Positions 34,230-45,199 of a stretch of 64,000 nucleotides of DNA are shown piece after piece. The notes beneath the pieces were generated by a model. The model made no database searches. It saw nothing but the letters and a program-made list of their open reading frames with translations, and had not been told where the DNA came from. The stretch spans positions 209,743,394 through 209,807,393 of the forward strand of contig VDFB02358134.1 of the NCBI GenBank assembly GCA_007258455.2. The letters are read 5' to 3'. The first letter of the stretch is position 1; every line of letters starts with the position of its first letter. The stretch comes from Sequoia sempervirens (Eukaryota > Streptophyta > Pinopsida > Cupressales > Cupressaceae). The translations under genes and the position numbers were made by a program.

Positions 34230-34585
34230 TGTAGCATTGATTGATCTTCGAGTGGAAAATTGATGGTACGGTGAATCCCAATCAATTCTTTGGGCATAAC
34301 CATTAATTCTTTGTCTTCCTTCTTGTGTCTCCTCATATTCTTCTTTGGTGTTTTTCTTTGGAAACATTATGAACTTGAGGATTTAGAGAGTTGAATGCAG
34401 CTATTAGTGATTGTATTAAAAACAAAGATTAATAAAAAGAGTTTCCCTTGCTTTGCGAGTGGATGTAGCCATCCTAGAGAACCACTATAAATTTATGTGT
34501 TCTTCTTGCTAATGTGTTGGTCTTTAGTCTACCAATTAATTTTTGATATTTTTCTTTCATTTATACTACTCTAATTTGCTCAACA
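34230..34585 (+). repeat. C2 3' LTR
   Basis: It begins about 34,230 (TGTAGC) after a purine run (AAGTAGGGGAATC, 34,208-34,220) and ends TCAACA at 34,585. It aligns to the 5' LTR from 34,312 on. Its first 80 bases are diverged, so the left border is inferred from the 5' LTR offset. Confidence 0.7.
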
Positions 34586-35115
34586 CTATTGAGCTTGCTA
34601 GAAGAATTTTGTCAACTTCAATCACTAGAGCATCTAGACATATAAGGATGCCATAAGCTATCAAGTCTACCAAACTATTTTGGGGACTTGGTAAACTTGC
34701 GGCATATAAATTTGAGTAGCTAGAAGAGTTCAGAGATGTTTCCTTTATCTTTTAAGCAGATGATACACCTCAAATATCTCAATTTATCTTTTTGTTCCAT
34801 GCTCACCTTAGAGTCAAATATTCTAGAAAACATAAAAAACCTCAAGATTTTTGATGTTCAGGCATGTGACAAGTTAGAGTTATTTCCTCCCAATATCAAA
34901 AATTAGGCTTTGCTCAAAATTCTTGAATTCAATTCTACCAGGAGTTTAAGGGAATTACCAACAAGTATTGGTCAACTAAACAAATTGAAAAATCTTCATT
35001 TTTTTTTGTCCATTCTTCACAAATTTTTCAGTTGCTTTGGGAAACTTGTCCAGCTTGACCACTCTTAAACTTGAGTATTGTAAGAAGTTAGACTCTCTAC
35101 CAATAGAAGTATGTT
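34586..35115 (+). pseudogene. LRR fragment of an NBS-LRR-type resistance gene
   Basis: Starting on the base after the C2 LTR, one frame reads LLSLLEEFCQLQSLEHLDI, a stop, GCHKLSSLPNYFGDLVNLRH, then MFPLSFKQMIHLKYLNLSF, LENIKNLKIFDVQACDKLEL, FPPNI and LRELPTSIGQLNKLKNLHF. After a frameshift near 35,030 it goes on with LGNLSSLTTLKLEYCKKLDS and LPIE. These are ~24-residue leucine-rich repeats with the LxxLxxLxLxxCxxLxxLP pattern of plant intracellular immune receptors. A GTATGT follows at ~35,110 and may be a splice donor. No NB-ARC or TIR part is found on the other side of C2. Three defects make it a pseudogene. Confidence 0.75.
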
Positions 35116-37121
35116 CATTATTTTATAGATGTTATATTTATTTATTTATTGTAATAATAGTGAAAATGTAATATAACAACATTTACAAATGTAAATAGAG
35201 AATATTTTTTTCTAAATAAATTTATCTTAAATAAATAAATAATATTAATATTCAAAATCTATCTTAGATAATAAGAAAGGTCACAATTTTATTGAGTTCA
35301 ATGAGAAGCCTTGTTTTTAGAAATAATTAAATTTTTAGAAACTAGGTAATAGTATGAGGGTACTTAGTTGAAAATCTGGGATATATGTCAAATGTTTATT
35401 TGTTAATAGTGGAAGAACATTATTAATGCATAAACACATCCCTTGGAATTAGTGAACAACCTATCTATTTCTCTAAGTCACTTTCATGCCTATGGATTTG
35501 ATCACATATGCACATTTGATATGTTCTAAATGATTTGAACTCTACTCTTCATTTTTTGGTATTTTCTTACCTTAGTGATCATAAAAATATCGACATAGTT
35601 AAATCTAGAATTATCTTAAGCAATACTAGGGATTGTGGAACTATCAGGACTATTATTGATCTTAATTAGTTTTAACATAAATGCCAACATTTGGTGCTTA
35701 TTGGTCATGAATAGTCTTTAGGAATGACTGTTGTAAACACTTAAATTTGGCACATCATTGATTAAATATTCACTTATTTTTTTCTCTATAATTGGTTGAA
35801 TAAAGCCCAATTTATTTCACGTAATTATCAAATTTCTATCTCATTATTAATTAAATAATATTATATTTTTAATTAATAAAAATACCATTAATCTACTACT
35901 CATCACTACTCACTTAATCACTATTCTTTTAATTAACCATTAATCATTCTTTTTCTATAGTCTAACCTTTGATAAATAAATTCAAATATTTATATAAGTC
36001 CCCTACAGTCATCCCAAAAATTAAATAAATATATCTATATATTTAATTCCATTTTTCTATCCACTTCTTATTAAGTTGGCTAGAAACCATTTAGTCCACT
36101 AATCTTGAAGCCCTCCATCCACACCAACCATGTGGAGAAATGTGTACTCTACTCGTCCTTCTAAGGCTCTTGACCAATATTGGCCCTTGATATTTCCTTT
36201 CAATCCTATCAATCCAAACCTTCATCAAAAGATTTATAAACTAGCCTTGCACCAAGCCTTTTCAATATTGAAGCCTCATCAAATGTTATGATACTGGTAA
36301 GGGGAACTCACATATTATCTTGGAGCACAATCATCATGACTTGGTATAACAATGGTTGGTATTGGTGAGGTATTTATATATTTTCATAAATATTTTTCTA
36401 ATCTTTATATTTAATTAGAGTGGTTCATATGTTGTCAATAGAATAGGTTAATATTATTTTAAATTATTCTTATATGCTCCATCATATAAGAATAATTCAT
36501 CATATTTTTTTGGCATTTGATATTTTTTGACACCCTATTCCATTAGTTAGTATGCCTTGTTATCTAACATCATATTTTGTACCTAAATTTATTTTTCCAA
36601 TACATAATATTAAACTACTAATTATTTTTTATACCAATCGCTTTTCAAAGACATAAATTTTATAAATAATATAGGAAAAAAATTAGTTTACTTAGATAAA
36701 TTAACTTATATTCCATTCTTGTGAGGCATACTTAGGCGTATGATCTCTCCCCCTACCCTTTGGTGATCTTGTTGATGAAAATATTTAGTTGATCCCTCAT
36801 ATTTTATCATTGTTATTTCATCACATGAACTTCAATCATGTATTCTCTCTCATTGTGCTCTTTGTGATCAAAGTGATTGGATAATCCTCCTAGAGGACCT
36901 ACATAGTGACTTGATCACCCTAAGGGATGATCCCAAATCTAGCATTTTGAAAAAGTATAAAAATAAATGAGTAAATCAAAAGACCCACCTCTTGTAAGTA
37001 GAATATTTTTAATCAAACAAAGTCCCTAAGAATTTTATACCTTAGGTAAGCGAAGGATAATGTTGAGTTACCCTCTTCTCTTAGCTATTTGACATATTTC
37101 CATTTCATCTAAAAAATTTAG
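35116..37121. other. AT-rich, no gene; possible LTR start near 35,735
   Basis: TGTAAACACTTAAATTTGGCAC near 35,735 resembles the end of the G4 LTR (TATAGACATCCAAATTTGG at 57,851). AT-rich ATTAATTAAATAAT tracts follow in both. No partner LTR was found. The rest has no coding signal. Confidence 0.3.
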
Positions 37122-37135
37122 TCTCACATATTATT
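37122..37135. repeat. Target site duplication of the LINE, left copy
   Basis: TCTCACATATTATT occurs here and at 41,014-41,027, exactly framing the LINE. Confidence 0.8.
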
Positions 37136-37648
37136 ATTATTATTATTTTTTCTTTTTCTTTTTGGATTGGTCAACGCTACAAGGGGAAGTAGCCTATATT
37201 AAATTTCCAAAAAATATTACATGTGTTTTATCAAAAATTGCTGGTAGGTAATTTCTATAGGATTGACCCACCAGCCCACCAAGCTACCCATTCATGATAC
37301 ACACAACAAAGTTTGGTTGCCATTTTTGTATTAAGGGAAAACTAGGAATATGGCCTATATAAAACACCATGATCTATGCTATCCAAACTACACATCTGGG
37401 ATTGAAAGAAAAGGAAACTCACCATGTGCTACTGAAGGGAACAGTTACATTAAAACACTTAAAGGAACACCCACCCTGAAAAGCTTCAGTATTTTGTAGA
37501 CATCCGAGGCTCAATAATCCTTTCATTCATATTCAGAATCACACCTCTTCATGTATGCCTTGTAGCTGGAGATTATGGGACAATCTAGACCGCAATTCCT
37601 ATGTGTTGGGCCTTTGGCTTTTTCCTCTGGGTCCCATTGGTTATTTTC

Positions 37649-38340
37649 CTACAATTCTTCCCCTTCACCCAACCCCCATTCTTTGTCATCATCTACATCT
37701 AGCTCATCCTCTATCTCCTTGTATACCATATACCTTTTGACCCAACCCTTGGGAAGGTTTGTAGTTAATTTTGCAACTTTGAGGAGGAAGAAAATATTTC
37801 TATCCCTTTCTACCCATAGTTTTTCAAAGCCTTCCAAATCAATAGTGTGTATCAGATAGAATTTCATAACCTCACGACCTCTCATGCATGTCATATAGTA
37901 ATTATGTGGCATAGGAATTTTCCTTTTGTCATCCACATTGTCCAATGTTGCATCAATTTCACCCAACTAGGCATGCTCAAAAACCATTTGGGTAAGTTTT
38001 TTTCCCAATGTCTTGGAAACTCCCATGTGCAGGAGAACTGCAAGAAACATTTTCGGTATCTCTATATTGCCTCTTGCTTTGTGATAGGCACTGAGGAATT
38101 CTAGACCCAATGCCCGCTTAGTTTCCTTTAAGATGAGCAGATGGGAGGATTGTAGTAGACCCTATAGTCATTTTTTTGAGATTTTCCCTCAAAAAGGCTA
38201 CATTTTCTTATTAGTCTCTAATGCCAATGGTGTCTCCATTGATCTCCTTTCCCACGCCTTCCGGAAGTTTCTATACTATATTCTTAGAAGTAGTTATGAA
38301 GGAATATGTTGGGATTTCCTTTGTAAGCCATAGGCTTAAC
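37649..38340 (-). pseudogene. Unassigned frame in the LINE 3' part
   Basis: Downstream of RNase H a minus frame is open over 37,649-37,966 (YYMTCMRGREVMKFYLIHTI, DLEGFEKLWVERDRNIFFLL, KLTTNLPKGWVKRYMVYKEI, acidic end). It extends upstream past a single stop to about 38,100 (LEFLSAYHKARGNIEIPKMF, LAVLLHMGVSKTLGKKLTQM) and more weakly to 38,340. Plant L1 ORF2 normally ends soon after RNase H. This may be an extra C-terminal region or a separate captured sequence. No family is recognised. Confidence 0.4.
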
Positions 38341-38589
38341 TGCTAATGAAAACTAAAGTACTGATCACTGCCTTCATACATGAAAAACTACTACTTTGAT
38401 TGTGGAGTGTACTCATTCCCAAGAATGAGCATTAAAGTAGAAATTGACATTCTTGTGGGGGAGTAATTTTTCCTTATTTAATTTTTTATTTATGATTGCA
38501 ACGACAACTTGTGTCTTATCAAAAATGATGAAAAAATGCAACCTTTCCTCCCATGGGCTTTTGGTGTCACTAATACAAAAATTGATGCC

Positions 38590-39060
38590 ATAAATTTTTG
38601 GGAAAACTTTTCTTATCCTTTAATCCTTTGAAGTCCTAGCTGGTCAATTTTGATGCTACTTTTGCCAGCTCATCTACTTTGGTGTTACCCTCCTTGTATA
38701 TATGACTAACTTTGAAGGCTGCAAACCCATCTAACAATTCCTTGACCTTCTGTAGTAAATGATTTAATTTCTAGTTAGGTGTATATCCTTTGTGAATTGC
38801 ATTGATAGTAATTAGTGAATCTCCCTCCAAGTGGATCTAACTGAATTTCAGCTCTCTACCTAGCTACAAACTAATTGTTGTCACTCTAAATTCCACCTCA
38901 TTATTTTTGCACCTACCCAATGGTATTTATCTTGTGCTGCTAAAACCTTGCTTTCAGAGTCACGTGCAATGCAACCAGCCCCACTTGGGCCTAGGTTGCC
39001 TTGTGCGACACCATCAGAATTTATTTTTATCCACCCTAACTTGTCTTCTCTCTTAATGCT
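38590..39060 (-). pseudogene. LINE RNase H
   Basis: The translation WIKINSDGVAQGNLGPSGAG, then NNEVEFRVTTISL, HLEGDSLITINAIHKGY and KEGNTKVDELAKVASKL gives the four acidic sites D, E, D, D of the RVT_3-type RNase H found at the end of plant L1 ORF2. Two or three stops and a shift near 38,900 interrupt it. Confidence 0.82.
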
Positions 39061-39800
39061 TTTTTGGATTGAAGGGAGCTATTCCCATTTGGGATGGGTG
39101 GCTTAAGACTTGAGAAGCATTTGATCAAAGTGTCATCCCAGCTAGTGAAAAATTTGTGCTTATCTTCCTTACACCTAGCAACATCATTGACCAGTTCCAT
39201 AATTTCTCTCTCAATTTTATCCCATAGTTTGTCGTTATTCAATTCCTTTCCTTAGGAGATTCTCTGGTTCCTTTCCTTCCATAGTTACCAAATTACTATG
39301 GACGGGGAGATTTTCCAAATGCTGCTAAACACTACTTTGCTACTTTTTTGAGGCCACATTTTGAACCAAGTTGCAAGATCGTCAGGCATCAAACATTGAA
39401 GATTAAGCTTGTTTCTTATTGGATTCCAACATTCCAATGCATAAGGACAGGACAAGAACAAGTGATTTACAATTTCCATGTGAGCTTTACAAAGACAACA
39501 CCTTCCCAGGCCTTGTATTATGAATTTGGCCAATCTATCCTCTGTGAGGATTATTTTTTGGATTTCCAACCATGCAAAAACTCCTTCCTTTGGTAGGAAT
39601 TTGTTTCCCTAGAATAGTTTTCTTGGCCAATCCTGGCAAGATAATGCTATTTCCTTAGCCCTATATCCTAGCTTCATCTTATAGGACCTTGTAGAAGACC
39701 CACGCCACCTCATTTGATCCTTACCATTAGATGGGACAAAGAATCTTTCCTTGAGAATTTTGGATAGATCTTCCTTTAGGGACTGTGGTGCATTGAGGGG
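39061..39800 (-). pseudogene. LINE zinc-binding region (zf-RVT)
   Basis: The open frame 39,285-39,569 has LTEDRLAKFIIQGLGRCCLC, then HMEIVNHLFLSCPYALECW. This is the C-x2-C...H-x4-C pattern of the zf-RVT region between RT and RNase H of plant L1 elements. The segment closer to the RT (39,570-40,040) has more stops. Confidence 0.78.
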
Positions 39801-40037
39801 TTGTAAGTCATTCCAAACCCAACAAGTACTTCATTGATTTAGGATCTTCATACCATAATTGACCACTTTGTTGCCCCAAAGTCTAGTGGTTTCCTCTTTT
39901 ATCTCCTCCAAGCCCTGAATTTCACCAATTGGTGCTTTCCCACCCCATGAGTCATGCCAAAAGGATGCACTATTTCCATCTCAAACTTCCCATGTGACAT
40001 GATCTGATATGATGTCTCTACACTCTAGCAGGAAGTT

Positions 40038-41012
40038 CTAGACTGCAGAACCTCTCGGGGGGTCTAGTACTACAAGGATCCTTGTTGGATCATTTGAGTC
40101 AAGATACTTTTGTTTCAATATTCTAAACCATCTTTGATTTCCTTTAGTATGGATATCCCAAACTAATTTGGCTCCCATGGCCTGATTCATAAGGGGAAGT
40201 TGACGCAACCCTACATCTCCAACTTTCTTGGGCAGGAAAATCTTGTCCCATGCCAAAAGAGGAAATTTGTTTTGCTCCCCCATACCACTCCAAAATAACC
40301 TTCTGAAGATTTGAGTGAGAGTATCTTCAGTAGCTTTGGGAAGCTTGAAACAAGACATTGAGTATACTAGAATTGCATATAATACAGATTTAACCATCAA
40401 GAGTCTACCAGCTAATGAGAGCCATTTACCTTTCCAAGTTCTCAACTTGTTCTTGTAGCTATTGATTAAATTCTTCCAGTAACAATTTTTGTTAATGCCT
40501 ACAAACAATGGGATTCCCAGATAGCGACCTGGCAGAGAGGCAACTTTCATGTTTAAGATCCTTGCAATATCTCTTTGTAAGCTTGGCTGTGTATTTAAGA
40601 AGAAGATCTCCAAATTTCCCCAATTGATGTTTTGACCTGATCCTTTGCAGTAGGTATCCAGGAAGCTTTTAATCATTCTTGCTTCCCTTTGACTTGCTTC
40701 ACCCATTAGTACTGTGTCATCAAAAAATTGTAAGTGGGTTGAAGGGCCCATACCATTTGCAACATGAATTCCTTTCAATTTACCTTCCTCTTTGAGCCTT
40801 TTGATCCCCCTCCCTAGTACTTCTGCCATAATTATGAACAAGAATGGGGACAATGGATCTCCCTACCTTAGCCCCTTGGAGGATGAGAAGAATCCATTTG
40901 CTGTGCCATTTACAAGGACTGAGAATTTTGGAGTTGAGATGCAATTGCTAACCCAATTAATCTAGTTTGTTCCAAAACAAAATTTTCCTAATACTTCCAA
41001 AAGGAAGCCCCT
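40038..41012 (-). pseudogene. LINE reverse transcriptase (C-terminal half)
   Basis: The frame 40,038-40,853 is open for 271 codons: SPFLFIIMAEVLGRGIKRLK, then THLQFFDDTVLMGEA with the catalytic D-D (usual F-A-D-D; Ala is Phe here), GSGQNINWGN, PGRYLGIPLFVG, SLAGRLLMVKSVLYAILVY and FLPKKVGDVGLRQL. Upstream, in the same frame with two stops, come FLLEVLGKFCFG and [20 protein letters not shown]. This is classic plant L1 ORF2. The frame ends where the element is truncated. Confidence 0.9.
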
Positions 41013-41013
41013 A

Positions 41014-41027
41014 TCTCACATATTATT
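41014..41027. repeat. Target site duplication of the LINE, right copy
   Basis: It is identical over 14 bases to 37,122-37,135. Confidence 0.8.
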
Positions 41028-41712
41028 GTGATATATTGAGGACTCAATAGAAATCCTTATTTAATCCTAGTTTAAGACCAATTGAAAATCCTTTATTGCA
41101 GTGTACCAAATGTAAATAATCCTTAGAAGTTACTCACATTGTATCATAGTTGGTTGTGATGATAATAGGCCATAATTAGGCATTCAATAAATCCTCCCAT
41201 TAGCTAGGTTACGAGTGAGTCCTTTTTCCTTAAAGCTTGAGGTCTTCAATAGGGGCCAAGGATACCATTCCTCAAAGGTGGTGTATCTATGGACCTACTA
41301 GGAATGATACATACACATAAATAATCATATTATTTATTATTCTTATGTTTTCTTAATTTTTGAGATCCTTAATATCTAAAATTATTTTCAGTTCCTTTGA
41401 ATGCTTGCTGAGTTGACTGTTTAAAATATTTCCAAAATTCAAGCTTCCCAATCCAATTCAAATTCCCTAATCAAACTTATCCTTAATCTTCCAATCCAAA
41501 TCATCAAAATCAATTAAAGGTCTTCTACCACATCTATCTAATCATTAATCTAATTCATTTTAACCATCTTTCTTATAATCTCCTAACTCTAATTATAGAG
41601 CTTTCTAAAAACCTCAACCCCATCCAAATCATGAAATTTAATCCTTCTTCTAATATAAATCTTATATTACCCAAATATCTCTTCAAATCACAATCTCATC
41701 CCCCATATAATT
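41028..41712. other. No gene recognised; flank between LINE and G2
   Basis: AT-rich DNA continues the host of the LINE. No domain or repeat border was found before the G2 LTR. Confidence 0.45.
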
Positions 41713-41959
41713 TGTAGTGTAAGAAAATGCATACCATTGCATTTTCACACTTGTTTGGGCCCACCTTGCTTTGTTTATCCCTATATTTGTCTTAATTGAT
41801 CCTATTTTTCATCCACAAGCCTAATAAACTATATCTTTCTATGGCTAATCTCGACAAAAATCAAAGGGGAAATGATAATTTAATGATTTTGGATGTGTGT
41901 CCCTAATTTTTGGGTTGGCACTAAGACACCACATAGGGCTTCTTTTTCCCCCAAAGGTC
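41713..41959 (+). repeat. G2 5' LTR, left piece
   Basis: TGTAGTGTAAGAAAATGCAT through CCCCCAAAGGTC aligns with the 3' LTR 57,075-57,319. It ends in AGGTC (41,955-41,959), the left copy of the C1 target duplication. Confidence 0.88.
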
Positions 41960-42898
41960 TATTAAACAGGTGCAAGAAATTGAGAGGGGGGGTGAATTAG
42001 TTGTCACACAAATTCAATCTTAAAACTTTCACTTATCAAATCTTCAACCAAAATATTATGTTATTAAATATAAGCATGAAACATGAATAATAGAAAGTAA
42101 ATCAACAAAATGAACACCAAATTTTTATGTGGAAAACCCAATAAGGGAAAAACCATGGTGAGGGTTAACTCACAATATAAAGATTATAAATTGAATATAG
42201 AGGCTCACTTCCCAAAAGAGGACTCACTATCAAAATACAAACGCTCATTGCTTATAAAAAGGACTTGCTATCCAACAGAGAGGCTCACTGTCTATAGGTA
42301 CAAAAGAGAATAAAAGATCCATCACTACAATTAAAGCACAAATGCTTGATTATATAAACCTTCAGTTCATTGCCTTCAACAAACTAAAAAATTGCTATCA
42401 CAACTCACTCAGTCACACTTCTACTCTTATGATTTGTGGCACACTTTCTTCACTTTGCATCACACTATCATACATCTCTTCACAAATTGACTCACTTTTA
42501 TACTATTCTCAACCTTAGAAACTTTCACCAAGGTTAGCCACAATACATAATTTCATAAATTCAAATTAGGTTGGCAACTCTAAATTCTCATGGTGGAAAG
42601 GAATAAGAGTGGACCAATAAAACATATAACCAAGACCACAAATAATATTCTTGAATATTCTAGATGCTTAATTAAATTTTATTCTTTGAATGAAGTGTAA
42701 ACACTAGGTTGACCAAACCTAATGAAAACACAGATAAGCAAGCATACGGAAAACTCATCACCAACAATTCACTGATGGAAAATTCACCACCAACAATTCA
42801 CCGTGCAAAAATTTACCGCCATGAAAAATTCATCATGGGTAAATTCACCGCTATGACAAATTCACCGCTAGCAATTCATTGAAATGGAAAATTAACTA

Positions 42899-43111
42899 CA
42901 TTAATGTTTTTTAATATATATTTTGTAAACTTTGAATTTATTTTTTTTAAATAATTTTCACATACATTATTTTTTGGTTAGATTTGGTTAATAGTAAATT
43001 TTATTTTCATTTCAATTATTTTAAATGGAATTAATGTTTTTTAATATATATTTTGTGAACTTTGAATTTTTTTTTAATAATTTTCACCTATGTTATTTTT
43101 GTGTTAGATTT
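42899..43111. repeat. Direct duplication inside the TIR element
   Basis: ATTAATGTTTTTTAATATAT with ~125 bases of following AT-rich sequence occurs twice, near 42,902 and 43,030. The second copy is split by MITE-C at GATTT. The first copy, reading GTTAGATTTGGTT, gives the empty-site version of the MITE-C target. Confidence 0.7.
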
Positions 43112-43897
43112 GGGTATGTGCAGCATCATGATAGGCCAAAAAGTGGCAATATGATGGGTATGTGGCTGACGACTATTTTTTTACCCAAAATTAATGAAAT
43201 GAAAAGGGTTTTTAAAGGAGATTTTTAGCTTTCCATTGATATAAATTATGCTTTACTTTGAATTTAATAAGTAATTATTATTCATTTTCTATTCAAATTA
43301 TGACTAAAGTCCTGATTGATAGGCTGATTGAAAAAAATCTATAGCTTTTAGACGGTATCACATTTTTTGAATCTAAAACATGCACCACATTCTATGATTT
43401 GCATACTATAGGATTAAAAATAGGAAAAATTGAATTTCATGAAGTTTTGACCAAGTTAAGGTGGTCAGACATAAGAGTTTTTTATATTTTTTAAAAAGTT
43501 GTAATAAAAAAATCATAATTAATTATTTACTTAGAAAAATATTACAAAAAAAATGCATCACATCATGAGTCCTCTACTTATATCTAAAATCTTATAAAAA
43601 AATATTATCATTTTATTGTGGTTAGGGTGGTCAGACAGACACCTACCTCTTTTTTTTTCCCTAAAATTTAAGTACCACTACATTGAAATTTCAAATTTTC
43701 ACCAAATAGATTTTTTTTTAAAAAAAAACCTAGTAGTTTAGAAAATACATTCAATTTTCTATAGATTCTTTTCTTACATATTTTTGAAATAATATAGATA
43801 ACTTATTCAAATTTTTATGTCAAGTTTCCTCTCTTATTTTTCTAATTTTTTTGCCACTTAAGGGCCTGTTTTTTCCATGATGATCTTGCGCATACCC
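43112..43897 (+). mobile_element. MITE-C: 786-bp TIR element
   Basis: It starts GGGTATGTGCAGCATCATGA and ends TGATCTTGCGCATACCC. An exact ATTT stands on both sides (43,108-43,111 and 43,898-43,901), and the internal duplicate of the host shows a single ATTT at that place. This proves a 4-bp target duplication. It is colinear with MITE-A. Confidence 0.9.
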
Positions 43898-45007
43898 ATT
43901 TGGTTCATGGTAACTTTTATTTTCATTTGCATTATTGAAAAATATTTTTATTTTTATTATCATTAATCAAATTCTCTAAAGTTAATGTGATTATTTTTTT
44001 ATTATCATAAATTAAATTATTCTTTTGCAAAAAAAATGAAAGTTTTTGAAATATATATTAAAAAACATTAATGGCAGTTAATTTTCTGCCTCAATGAATT
44101 GTTGGCGGTGAATTTAACTTGGTGGTGAATTTTTCATGACAGTGAATTTTCCCATGACAAATTTTTCATGGTGGTGAATTTTCCCATGGTGAATTGTTGG
44201 CAATGAATTTTCCATCGGTGAATTGTTGGCGATGAATTTTCCATCGGTGAATTGCTAGCGATGAATTTTCCTAGAGCTAGATAATCATTGATGTAAATGC
44301 TTCCCAACAAGAAGATGACAAAAAAACACCACAACACACTTCATTATGCATGAGAATACATCTCAGAACCTTCTAGATACATCCACAACAAGAACAATAG
44401 ACTTTGATCACTGAATTCCTTTCACTAGATAATTCAAACAATTCAAACTCACACAAAAATACTAGAACATGATTTCTGGATCACCAAACTCCAAAACTCT
44501 TTTCCAAAGCATAGGAAAGACCTTTAGAAGAAATATCCTAGATCTGCAAGATCTAAAACAAAACAAAGGAGAACTGTGGAGCAAACATATTTCTCCTCAT
44601 CCATAGAACATTGACTCTGTTGGTAGAACACACATACCGACGGACACAACTTTTACATAACAATTCACTAGAAGCTAAAACTAAGAATATGTCACCATCA
44701 AAGTACCAACAATATGCCTTCAGATCTACACAAGCGTAGGATCAACATAGGAGAAATGTGGAGCACATACCAGAGCACATTTTGAACACATTCATCCCTC
44801 TAACTTCTCTTCTTTGTTAATTTTATCAAAAGCACTTGGAAACTCATCAAACCAACACATCTACAACACCATAAAGACAGCTCCATGTACTCATAACATC
44901 TCACTAGCATCTCAACCATACATGTACAATATGCAACATACATAATTGTGTTGACATCAATGACAACATCAATGACAACACCACCAAACTAGCTCATACT
45001 TGCAACA

Positions 45008-45020
45008 ATCTCCCCCTTTT
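45008..45020 (-). other. C1 polypurine tract
   Basis: On the minus strand AAAAAGGGGGAGAT precedes the 3' LTR directly. This is a standard copia plus-strand primer. Confidence 0.8.
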
Positions 45021-45199
45021 TCATTGATGGAAACATATAACCTTTTCTACCCCTTTGAAATCAATAGAAAAGAACAATTCTAATTACTCCACCTTCAGAG
45101 TACACTCAGCCTAAAATAATGAAAACCTTTTCTACTCCCCCTATGCAATAGGCCCATCTATCAATCTAGATAAATGAAGAATTTGTGAATTCACGAGAC

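Larger units (their letters stand above)
23490..34585 (+). mobile_element. C2: Ty1/copia element, interrupted
   Basis: It has two short LTRs in the same orientation (23,490-23,851 and ~34,230-34,585) that share CTTCCTTCTTGTG through TCAACA. A primer site follows the 5' LTR. Gag, protease and integrase run from 23,930 to 25,451, and RT and RNase H from ~32,590 to ~34,190. Domain order (integrase before RT) marks copia. Sequence from 25,452 to ~32,590 is foreign and includes copia C3. Many stops and a lost RT aspartate show it is dead. No clear 5-bp target duplication was found. Confidence 0.85.
37136..41013 (-). mobile_element. L1-type LINE, 5'-truncated
   Basis: It lies on the minus strand with RT, a zinc-binding domain and RNase H, and a tail that ends in A-rich and AAT-repeat sequence at the left (+ strand ATTATTATT and TTTTTTCTTTTTC). 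A 14-bp direct duplication flanks it. The coding part starts inside RT (GFLLEVLGKFCFG), so ORF1, the endonuclease and most of the RT N-terminus are missing. Such 5' truncation is usual in target-primed insertion. Confidence 0.88.
42741..44278. mobile_element. Mutator-like TIR element (1,538 bp), non-autonomous
   Basis: It sits in the C1 3' LTR between AGATAAGCA (42,732-42,740) and AGATAATCA (44,279-44,287), a 9-bp duplication with one mismatch; the other C1 LTR has a single GGATAAGCA. Terminal inverted repeats of about 200 bp run inward to ACATTAATGTTTTTTAATAT and its inverse. Each arm is built from short tandem units close to GAAAATTCACCGCCAACAATTC. Nine-base duplications with long TIRs fit Mutator-like elements. 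No transposase is present. Confidence 0.8.
41960..45007 (-). repeat. C1 3' LTR with nested insertion
   Basis: On the + strand it starts TATTAAAC (the other LTR starts TGTTAAAC) and ends ACTTGCAACA. It aligns with 49,336-50,869 on both sides of the 1.5-kb insert at 42,741-44,278. The two LTRs differ visibly (by eye around one base in ten to fifteen near the start), so the insertion is old. Confidence 0.88.

Noticed and set aside
23490..34590. A 5-bp target duplication for C2
   Set aside because: The bases before 23,490 (TGTAG) and after 34,585 (CTATT) do not match, so no claim is made.
42740..44279. hAT origin (8-bp duplication) for the 1.5-kb TIR element
   Set aside because: Aligning the two inverted ends moves the border by one base and gives a 9-bp duplication, which fits Mutator-like elements better; hAT-type ends are also absent.
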